A DNA stretch of 5,366 nucleotides from positions 1 through 5,366 of the forward strand of contig CAZQZC010000179.1 in the NCBI GenBank assembly GCA_964597685.1, read 5' to 3'. The notes below the pieces were generated by a model. That model was not told the DNA's origin, did no database searches, and saw only the letters and a program-made list of their open reading frames with translations. Of the stretch, positions 1-5,029 are shown piece after piece. Each line of letters begins with the position of its first letter. Position 1 is the stretch's first letter. The position numbers were made by a program, and so were the translations under genes. Origin of the DNA: JBCBTJ01 sp964597685 (GTDB lineage: Bacteria; Pseudomonadota; Alphaproteobacteria; Caulobacterales; Hyphomonadaceae).

Positions 1-78
1 ATCGCCGCTCGAGCATGCAGCCAAAGCGCACGCGATCGCAATCGCGCTTGTCGCGCGATTCACCAGAAAAAGTCTCAC
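1..78 (-). CDS. Lipoprotein of unknown function, N-terminal 26 codons only (runs off the left edge)
   Basis: Read on the minus strand from a GTG at 78, the frame encodes a typical bacterial lipoprotein signal peptide: MRLFLVNR, then a hydrophobic Ala/Ile-rich stretch, then lipobox LAAC with the lipidated cysteine at residue 22, then SSGD. The start is chosen because a strong Shine-Dalgarno run GGAGGAGGGG lies at 90-81, two bases upstream of the GTG, and no other ATG, GTG or TTG occurs in this frame between it and the upstream in-frame TAG. A second GTG at 63 would give a shorter signal (Cys17) but is poorly spaced from the Shine-Dalgarno. The product should be exported by Sec, lipidated and anchored in the inner or outer membrane. 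Asp directly follows SSG at +4, not at +2, so the classical inner-membrane retention signal is absent. The mature domain is outside the window, so no function can be assigned. It has the same orientation as mlaA-mlaC but is separated from mlaC by about 430 bases. Confidence 0.72.
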   Translation of the reverse strand, partial: MRLFLVNRATSAIAIACALAACSSGD

Positions 79-231
79 TACCCCTCCTCCTCGCTCCCCC
101 GAGCCCCGGAGTTGGCGTGTCGAAATCGGCGACGCGCCAGGTTTGGTCCACCGCGAAACGATACGCGGCGAAGCCTACGCGAGTGTTATCGGAATCGGGC
201 GAATCTGGGGCGTTGGCCCAAATTGCATAAT
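79..231. other. Leader region without a convincing gene
   Basis: These 153 bases lie between the desaturase relic and the lipoprotein start. I see no good sigma70 promoter. On the minus strand one frame, without any start codon, reads with coding-like composition (for example RVGFAAYRFAVDQTWRVADF). It may be another decayed fragment or chance. An imperfect hairpin (114-122 with 130-138, 9-bp stem with one G-T pair, 7-base loop) is present but has no T-tract, so it is not called a terminator. Confidence 0.4.
81..90 (-). promoter_or_regulatory. Strong Shine-Dalgarno deciding the GTG start at 78
   Basis: The minus strand reads GGAGGAGGGG here, just before the GTG at 78. This purine run is the main reason to prefer 78 over the alternative GTG at 63 for the lipoprotein. 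Confidence 0.65.
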
Positions 232-463
232 TTAGAGACGCTGAAGGTCGCAGCCGCGCGCTTCAAGCAGGGGACGCATTTCCCAATAGGCCGCCGGCGT
301 CCGGGTCAGCGGTATCCTGGGGTGAAGGTGGTGGATGATGTGAAACTGCATGCCCAGTGATCCAATATTGCCGAGTTGGTGTCCAAGAACGCGGGCCGCC
401 CGCGGTGTTTGGATGCTGGAGGAGGCGGGTGTCGACAATGACTTGATGTCTCGCCCGGCCAGC
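232..463 (-). pseudogene. Relic of the C-terminal end of a membrane fatty-acid desaturase / carotenoid-hydroxylase-like protein
   Basis: The minus strand ends in a reading frame (stop TAA 234-232) containing QFHIIHHLHPRIPLTRTPAA and then YWEMRPLLEARGCD. This is the C-terminal histidine box (HxxHH, codons 342-328) and tail typical of membrane di-iron fatty-acid desaturases and related hydroxylases. Just upstream, in a different frame (436 to ~392), the sequence reads VDTRLLQHPNTAGGPR, resembling the segment that precedes this box in such proteins. The two frames join near 388-394, implying one extra base or two missing bases. Further upstream the first frame meets TAG (466-464), and within 40 bases comes the mlaC stop. 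The ~250 residues expected before this point, with histidine boxes 1 and 2, are therefore missing. The piece could not bind a di-iron centre or span the membrane as the family does, so it is called a remnant. The family call rests on motif recognition by eye, and the exact subfamily (lipid desaturase or carotenoid hydroxylase) is open. Confidence 0.62.
390..404. repeat. GC-rich perfect inverted repeat at the frameshift point of the relic
   Basis: CGCGGG (390-395) and CCCGCG (399-404) are exact reverse complements around a 3-base loop. The hairpin sits on the point where the desaturase-like relic changes frame, which could reflect either a mutation hotspot or a sequencing/assembly error. No T-tract follows on either strand, so it does not look like a terminator. 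Confidence 0.5.
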
Positions 464-505
464 CTATACGCGCGCCTTGGCCTAGGACGAAGAGGCGGGG
501 GCGCT

Positions 506-1150
506 TTAGCCGTTTTCCGAGGCGGCGGTGACGATCTCCGCCTCCAGATCCGCCGTCAGCTCGTCGAGCTTCCGCGTCAGCGCCGTGGCCGATCCGTTTT
601 CCCGATCCAGCAAGGCGAGGAATTGCGCGCGCTGCTCAATCGCCAGCCACAGCAGGTTCCCATCAATGTTGAGACCGACGTCGACGATCTTCAGGCCGCT
701 GCTGCGCTCGAGGACCCGCCACTTGATCTCAAGCTCTTCACCGTTGGGTTGGCGCATCACGGTTTCAACAACGGAGTCGCGCGCATTTCGGTCGACCGAC
801 CCTGTGACATCCAGGCTGGTGCCGCGATAGCGGTCGAATTGCACTCGGTAATTGGCGAGTGCAAACCGTCGAAAGGCTGCGGAATAGGCGTCGAACTCCG
901 TTTCAGAGAAGCGTCGCGCGTAGGGGCCGATCACGAAGCGCGAGATCGCTTCAAAATCCGTGAACTCGACCATGTATTGTGCGAACAATTCCGTCCGCGC
1001 AGCGGAATCAAGCGTCGTGTCGTTGAGCGTTCTCAACACATCGTCGCCATTGTCGCGAACGAATGCTTCCGTGCGTTCGTCTGCCCCGGCCGACAGAGAC
1101 ATGACGAGGGCCGAAGCCGCGAGCCCAATGATCCGCAACGAAGTTCGCAT
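506..1150 (-). CDS. mlaC: MlaC-type periplasmic phospholipid-binding protein (Ttg2D family)
   Basis: This 214-residue protein carries phospholipids through the periplasm between MlaA in the outer membrane and the inner-membrane MlaFEDB complex. That role is known for the family and inferred here. Residues 1-23 form a Sec signal peptide (RTSLRIIG basic start, hydrophobic core, cleavage probably after SAGA). The mature part has the expected layout: an N-terminal helical section with VEFTDFEAISRFVIGPYARR (about 61-80), a middle section with FRRFALANYRVQFDRYRG (about 93-110), then beta strands with EIKWRVLE and LKIVDVGLNIDGNLLWLAIE (about 153-172). Length matches the ~210-residue family norm. The start is supported by AGGGGAA about 5 bases upstream, which overlaps the mlaA stop codon. 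Only 9 bases separate the two genes, so translation is probably coupled and transcription shared with mlaA. The protein has no cysteine. The family is divergent in sequence, so the call depends partly on the mlaA neighbour. Confidence 0.88.
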   Translation of the reverse strand: MRTSLRIIGLAASALVMSLSAGADERTEAFVRDNGDDVLRTLNDTTLDSAARTELFAQYMVEFTDFEAISRFVIGPYARRFSETEFDAYSAAFRRFALANYRVQFDRYRGTSLDVTGSVDRNARDSVVETVMRQPNGEELEIKWRVLERSSGLKIVDVGLNIDGNLLWLAIEQRAQFLALLDRENGSATALTRKLDELTADLEAEIVTAASENG

Positions 1151-1159
1151 CGTGTTCCC

Positions 1160-1921
1160 CTATTCGTCCTCGAAATCGTCGAAGTCGTCGAAATCCGGCA
1201 AATCGTCGAATGCGTCTTCATCTTCCCGTCCATTGCGGATTTCCGCGCGGCGCTGATTTGTGTAGGCGCGGCGCAGGGCGACATAGGGCTCAGGCTGTTC
1301 TTTCAACGCGTCGAATTGTTCGATGAATTGTTCGCGCGCCGACAAGATCGTCAGGCCCGCGCGGCCAAGGCGCAGATAGACGTCCAAGTTCGCGGCTTGA
1401 AACTCTGTGTAAAGGAAGGGGTCGATGAAGGTGTCTGCCGCCCGGCCGACGCCGTCGCGGACATTGCCCGGACCCAGGAACGGAAGAACAATGTACGGCC
1501 CTTCCGGCGCGCCCCAAACGCCCAGCGTTTGGCCAAAATCCTCGGTATGACCCTCCAAGCCGAAATGCGCCGCAGCATCCCACAATCCACCGACGCCGAC
1601 GGTGGAGTTGATGATGAACCGGAACAGCGTGTCGCTCGCCCGCGTCGGCTCCGCCTGGAGGATGTCGTTCACAAAGACGACCGGCGTGTTGAGGTTGGCG
1701 AGAAAGTTGCGCACCCCGACGCGCGCTGGCCGCGGTGTAACGGCCCGGTAGCCGCGCGCCGCGGGTTCGATGACCGCCTGGTCGAGCACGCCGTTCACCA
1801 TGAACGAAACGCGGTTGAAGCCCTCGTAGGGATCGTAGACGTCGTCGTCGTTCGTCGCGCCGCTCGTGGCGCACCCGGCTGTAAGCGCCGCGGCGGCGGC
1901 CGCCGTGATTAATTTGCGCAT
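1160..1921 (-). CDS. mlaA: MlaA/VacJ outer-membrane phospholipid-transport lipoprotein
   Basis: This 253-residue lipoprotein works in the outer membrane, where the family forms a ring-shaped channel that removes phospholipids from the outer leaflet and passes them to MlaC. Residues 1-17 are a lipoprotein signal ending in lipobox LTAGC (Cys17). Family hallmarks follow in order: DPYEGFNR (30-37), NLNTPVVFVNDILQ (76-89), RFIINSTVGVGGLWD (101-115), EDFGQTLGVWG (127-137) and GPYIVLPFLGP (141-151). Length is close to E. coli MlaA (251). The ATG at 1921 is chosen because a longer upstream in-frame extension would bury the signal peptide, and because GAGGGG (1935-1930) lies 8 bases upstream. The last 21 residues (233-253) are almost purely acidic with repeated DDF units, which is unusual. 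It is the first gene of an apparent mlaA-mlaC operon, divergent from the methionine cluster. Confidence 0.95.
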   Translation of the reverse strand: MRKLITAAAAAALTAGCATSGATNDDDVYDPYEGFNRVSFMVNGVLDQAVIEPAARGYRAVTPRPARVGVRNFLANLNTPVVFVNDILQAEPTRASDTLFRFIINSTVGVGGLWDAAAHFGLEGHTEDFGQTLGVWGAPEGPYIVLPFLGPGNVRDGVGRAADTFIDPFLYTEFQAANLDVYLRLGRAGLTILSAREQFIEQFDALKEQPEPYVALRRAYTNQRRAEIRNGREDEDAFDDLPDFDDFDDFEDE

Positions 1922-1952
1922 CTGGGAATCCCCTCGCAGTGCGATTTCGGTC

Positions 1953-1981
1953 GATATGTAGGTCCGTCGACGGTCAATCAA
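1953..1981 (-). promoter_or_regulatory. Possible promoter for mlaA-mlaC
   Basis: On the minus strand TTGATT (1981-1976) and CATATC (1958-1953) are separated by 17 bases, 31 bases or more upstream of the mlaA ATG. An overlapping TTGACC (1977-1972) is a better -35 but has no well-spaced -10. Matches to consensus are modest, so this is only a candidate. Confidence 0.3.
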
Positions 1982-2029
1982 CACACGCGGACGTGAACAA
2001 CAGCCGTACACACGCATGACGTGATGGCA

Positions 2030-2058
2030 TTGTGAAGAATTCCAGCTTGTTTGATAAT
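2030..2058 (+). promoter_or_regulatory. Likely sigma70 promoter of the regulator-metF-metH operon
   Basis: TTGTGA (2030-2035, four of six consensus bases) and GATAAT (2053-2058, five of six) are separated by an ideal 17 bases. Transcription would begin near 2065, inside the inverted repeat at 2057-2076. This leaves a leader of about 20 bases before the ATG at 2086, too short for a riboswitch. It also rules out the upstream in-frame ATG at 2032 as the translation start. Confidence 0.55.
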
Positions 2059-2076
2059 ATAAAGGTATGTTTATAT
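2057..2076. promoter_or_regulatory. Palindromic operator candidate, ATATAAA-N6-TTTATAT
   Basis: ATATAAA (2057-2063) and TTTATAT (2070-2076) are perfect inverted copies around the spacer GGTATG. This AT-rich block stands out in G+C-rich DNA. It overlaps the end of the -10 box and the predicted transcription start, the classic place for a repressor site, and lies 9 bases before the start codon of an ArsR-type regulator. Autoregulation, with control of metF and metH, is inferred. Size and symmetry suit a winged-helix dimer. Confidence 0.55.
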
Positions 2077-2085
2077 CCCAATACG

Positions 2086-3060
2086 ATGATCGCTCCGAAC
2101 ACCATGGTCGAGATTTTGCGCGCCGCCGGCGAACCAACCCGGTTGCGCATTTTGGCGCTATTGCGGCGCGGCGAATTGGCCGTTGGCGAATTGGTCCAGA
2201 TACTCCGCCAAAGTCAGCCGCGGCTGTCCCACCATCTCAAAGCTTTGGCGAATGCGGGGCTTGTGGAGCGTTTACCGGAGGGCGCTTGGGTGTTTTACCG
2301 GCTCCCAACATCGGAGTGTGTTCGCGGCCTGCTCGACGCCTTCTTTAGCGCAATGGATCTCGGCGCGGGCGATTTCGCACGGGACGATGCGCAATTGCGC
2401 GTCATCCGCACCGCCCGCTCCGCAGCGGCTGAGGCTTATTTCGGCAGCGTAGCCGACACATGGGATACGGTGAGGTCGCTGCATTATCCGAATGAAGCGA
2501 TCGAGGCGGCTCTACTGGATGCAGCGGGCCCCGGAACGTTTGATCACTTGGTCGATATCGGCACCGGCACGGGTCGGATGCTGGCGTTGTTTTCTCCGCA
2601 TGTGCGACGCGCCGACGGAATCGATCTGAGTCACCAAATGCTGACTGTCGCGCGCGCCAATTTGGCCCGTGACAGAATCGACAACGCCCATGTGCGCCAG
2701 GGCGAGGCGTCGGCGACCCCGTTTGATGACGAAAGCGCCGATCTGGTAATTGTGCATCAGGTTTTGCATTTCGTTGACGAGCCGGCGCGTGTCGTCGCCG
2801 AGGCGGCCCGAATTCTCCGCCCCGGCGGGCGGTTGCTGATTGTCGACTTCGCGCCGCACGACCTTGAATTTCTTCGCCAGGCGCACGGCCATCGCCGGTT
2901 GGGCGTGCGCCATGACGCCATGGCGGAGTGGATGGAGACGGCCGGCCTGACCATTGCGGAACCAAGGCGCTTCGATCCCCCGAACTCGAAACAGGACGGC
3001 CTCGCCGTACTTATCTGGCGCTCAGAGCGCCCCGCACTCGAACAGGAGAAGGCCGCATGA
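2086..3060 (+). CDS. ArsR-family regulator fused to a SAM-binding methyltransferase-like domain (SahR/SamR-like)
   Basis: The protein has 324 residues from this start. Residues ~7-75 are a winged helix of ArsR type: EPTRLRILALL (16-26), recognition helix region SQPRLSHHLKALANAGL (43-59), wing EGAWVFYRL (65-73). Residues ~115-310 form a class I methyltransferase fold: SAM motif I VDIGTGTGR (156-164), acidic GIDLS (178-182), DLVIVHQVLHFVDEP (219-233) and RILRPGGRLLIVDF (242-255). The family's ELCVCDL-type metal site is replaced by ELAVGEL, and the only cysteine (78) lies in a linker, so it is not expected to sense metals. Known SahR/SamR-type regulators with this architecture sense SAH or SAM and control methionine genes. 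The position directly upstream of metF and metH supports that role here. Start choice is uncertain: neither the ATG at 2086 nor the one at 2104 has a good Shine-Dalgarno, and an ATG at 2032 precedes the predicted transcription start. A true methyltransferase activity is possible but less likely. Confidence 0.88.
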   Translation: MIAPNTMVEILRAAGEPTRLRILALLRRGELAVGELVQILRQSQPRLSHHLKALANAGLVERLPEGAWVFYRLPTSECVRGLLDAFFSAMDLGAGDFARDDAQLRVIRTARSAAAEAYFGSVADTWDTVRSLHYPNEAIEAALLDAAGPGTFDHLVDIGTGTGRMLALFSPHVRRADGIDLSHQMLTVARANLARDRIDNAHVRQGEASATPFDDESADLVIVHQVLHFVDEPARVVAEAARILRPGGRLLIVDFAPHDLEFLRQAHGHRRLGVRHDAMAEWMETAGLTIAEPRRFDPPNSKQDGLAVLIWRSERPALEQEKAA

Positions 3061-3971
3061 GCCCGCTCAGCCAATTTGAAAGCGGCGCCGACGCGCGTCG
3101 GGTCTCGTTCGAGTTCTTCCCGCCGAAGAGCGATGCGGCCGAGGGGCGTCTCTGGGAGGCAGTCGCCCGGCTGGAGCCCGTAGATCCGTTGTTTGTGTCG
3201 GTCACCTATGGCGCAGGCGGCTCGACCCGAGACCGGACCCACCGCACCGTCAAACGAATCGTGGACGAGACCGGACTGACCCCGGCCGCGCATCTGACCT
3301 GCGTCGGCGCGTCTAAGGACGATGTCCACGCCGTGGCCGAGGAGTATTGGCAGGCCGGTGTGAAGCACATCGTCGCTCTTCGCGGAGATTCGCCCGAAGG
3401 CATGGGCGCGTCGTTCGAACCGCATCCGGACGGCTACGCCAGTTCCGTCGATTTGATTGCGGGCCTGCGCGCGCATCGGCCCGAACTTGGCAAATGCTTT
3501 GAGGTCTCCGTCTCGGCCTACCCGGAGCCGCATCCCGAGAGCCGCGGCTGGGATGAGGACATGGCCATTTTGAAAGCGAAGCAGGATGCCGGCGCCGACC
3601 GGGCCATCACACAATTCTTCTTCGACGAAGACGATTATTTCCGGCTGCTCGATCGGGCGCTGTCGGCCGGGGTGACCATGCCCATCGTGCCGGGCGTCAT
3701 GTTGCAGCCGAATTTCAAGGGTCTGTCGCGCATTGCGAAGCTCTGCGGCGCGACGCTTCCGGATTGGCTGCATGCGCTCTATGACGGGCTCGACGACGAT
3801 CCAGAGACACGCGACTTGGTAACGGCCAATGTCGCCGCCGAATTGTGCCGGAAGCTCTCCGATCAGGGTGTCGAGGATTTCCATTTCTACACGCTCAACA
3901 GGGCAGGACTCGCCCTGTCGACATGCCGGCTCCTGGGGCTGAAGCCGAAGTCCCTGGCGCAGGCGGCTTAA
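3057..3971 (+). CDS. metF: 5,10-methylenetetrahydrofolate reductase
   Basis: This 304-residue flavoprotein reduces 5,10-methylenetetrahydrofolate to 5-methyltetrahydrofolate, the methyl donor for methionine synthase, in the cytoplasm. It is a TIM barrel binding FAD. Visible hallmarks are VSFEFFPPK with the catalytic glutamate (E19, equivalent to E. coli Glu28), VTYGAGGSTRDRT (49-61), HLTCVGAS (79-86), IVALRGDSP with the FAD-contacting aspartate (D111, E. coli Asp120), AITQFFFD (183-190), PIVPGVM (209-215) and the C-terminal FHFYTLNR (275-282). Length agrees with E. coli MetF (296). The start ATG overlaps the stop of the upstream regulator as ATGA, and AGGAGAAG (3044-3051) is well placed before it, so translation is probably coupled. 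A longer in-frame extension to 2928 would lie inside the regulator gene and is not used. The gene is complete with no missing key residue. Confidence 0.97.
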   Translation: MSPLSQFESGADARRVSFEFFPPKSDAAEGRLWEAVARLEPVDPLFVSVTYGAGGSTRDRTHRTVKRIVDETGLTPAAHLTCVGASKDDVHAVAEEYWQAGVKHIVALRGDSPEGMGASFEPHPDGYASSVDLIAGLRAHRPELGKCFEVSVSAYPEPHPESRGWDEDMAILKAKQDAGADRAITQFFFDEDDYFRLLDRALSAGVTMPIVPGVMLQPNFKGLSRIAKLCGATLPDWLHALYDGLDDDPETRDLVTANVAAELCRKLSDQGVEDFHFYTLNRAGLALSTCRLLGLKPKSLAQAA

Positions 3972-3982
3972 GGATCAAGCTG

Positions 3983-5029
3983 ATGACACGACAAGATCGC
4001 ATCGCCGCCCTTGAGGCGGCCGCATCCGAGCGCATTCTCGTCCTGGACGGGGCTGCGGGCACGCAAATCCAGGATCTTGGCTTGGACGAAGACGGTTATC
4101 GGGGGAAGCGTTTCGCGTCCTGGAACCGGCCCGTCAAAGGCAATAACGACCTCCTAAATCTTTCACGCCCCGAGGCGATCGAGGCGATCCATGCCAGCTA
4201 TATCGACGCTGGCGCGGATCTGATTGAGACGAACACCTTCTCGGCCACGACGATCGCCCAGGCCGACTACGCCATGGAGGCAATCGCCCCAGAGATCGCC
4301 GAAGCCGGCGCGATTTTGGCGCGGAGGGCCGCCGACGCCGCTGACCGCCCCGTGGGCGTGCTCGGCACGATCGGCCCGACCAATCGAACCTTGTCGCTGT
4401 CGCCTGACGTGAACGATCCGGGCTATCGTGAAGTGACGTTCGACCAGGTGCGCGACGCCTATCACCAGCAAGCCGCCGCCATGGCCCCGCATGTGGACTT
4501 CTTGTTGATCGAAACGGTTTTCGACACGCTTAACGCGAAGGCCGCGATCAAAGGCTTCCTCGATCTGCGCGCTGAGACTGGCGAAGATGTTCCCATCATT
4601 CTCTCCGGCACGATCACGGATGCGTCGGGTCGAACCCTGTCCGGTCAAACGAGCGAGGCGTTCTGGCATTCCGTGCGTCACGCCAAGCCCTGGGCGGTGG
4701 GTCTGAATTGCGCGTTGGGGGCGGAGTTGATGCGTCCGCACATCGCCGCCATTTCCCGGGTCGCCGATACCCGCGTCATCGCTTATCCGAACGCCGGCCT
4801 GCCCAACGCGTTCGGCGAATACGACGAGACGCCTTGCTGCACGGCCGGCCACCTCAGCAACTGGGCGCAAGTCGTCCTCGTCAACATCGTCGGCGGCTGC
4901 TGCGGTACGTCCCCAGCCCATGTCGCTGCGGTGGCGAAGGCGGTGGACGGTGTCGCGCCGCGTCCGATCCCGGACCGCGCGCCCGTCATGCGGCTGTCGA
5001 GGCTGGAGCCGTTCGAGGTGGCGTCGTGA
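3983..5029 (+). CDS. metH: Methionine synthase, homocysteine/zinc module only (split MetH, N-terminal part)
   Basis: This 348-residue protein is the homocysteine S-methyltransferase barrel of cobalamin-dependent methionine synthase. It binds homocysteine through zinc. The zinc ligands are visible: Cys243 in GLNCALG and Cys306-Cys307 in GGCCGTSP, close to E. coli MetH Cys247, Cys310 and Cys311. Other hallmarks are LVLDGAAGTQIQ (19-30), IETNTFSAT (81-89), GVLGTIGPTNRTLS (125-138) and LLIETVFDTLNAKAA (174-188). It stops just after MRLSRLEPFEVAS, where full-length MetH (over 1,200 residues) would continue into the folate domain. The ending looks natural rather than broken, as split MetH proteins are known in alphaproteobacteria. 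The folate- and cobalamin-binding partner must be elsewhere or further right. The start follows metF after 11 bases, with AAGGA about 8 bases before the ATG; extension upstream to 3845 would overlap metF and is rejected. A stand-alone BHMT-type methyltransferase is the alternative reading, but the operon with metF favours MetH. Confidence 0.93.
   Translation: MTRQDRIAALEAAASERILVLDGAAGTQIQDLGLDEDGYRGKRFASWNRPVKGNNDLLNLSRPEAIEAIHASYIDAGADLIETNTFSATTIAQADYAMEAIAPEIAEAGAILARRAADAADRPVGVLGTIGPTNRTLSLSPDVNDPGYREVTFDQVRDAYHQQAAAMAPHVDFLLIETVFDTLNAKAAIKGFLDLRAETGEDVPIILSGTITDASGRTLSGQTSEAFWHSVRHAKPWAVGLNCALGAELMRPHIAAISRVADTRVIAYPNAGLPNAFGEYDETPCCTAGHLSNWAQVVLVNIVGGCCGTSPAHVAAVAKAVDGVAPRPIPDRAPVMRLSRLEPFEVAS

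Noticed and set aside
114..138. Hairpin with a 9-bp stem as a terminator
   Set aside because: It has one G-T pair, a 7-base loop and no T-tract on either side, so it does not meet the pattern of an intrinsic terminator.
350..1912. Long plus-strand open frame of 520 codons
   Set aside because: It is antisense to mlaC and mlaA, which have signal peptides, family motifs and Shine-Dalgarno sequences. Its translation is Arg-rich and shows no recognisable domain, as expected for a shadow in G+C-rich DNA.
2015..2026. Near-palindrome CATGACGTGATG upstream of the -35 box
   Set aside because: It is a short site with one mismatched pair and no link to a known regulator here; it could easily be chance.
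2032..2085. N-terminal extension of the ArsR-type regulator from an ATG at 2032
   Set aside because: This ATG overlaps the -35 box and precedes the predicted transcription start. The extra residues (MKNSSLFDNIK...) are encoded by the operator itself and are not typical of the family.
1922..2085. Possible SAM riboswitch upstream of the methionine genes
   Set aside because: The predicted leader is only about 20 bases and I see no pseudoknot-like or conserved riboswitch core in the gap. The palindromic operator explains regulation better.
2757..3884. Minus-strand open frame of 375 codons
   Set aside because: It lies antisense across the end of the regulator gene and most of metF, both of which carry clear conserved motifs; it has no recognisable domain.
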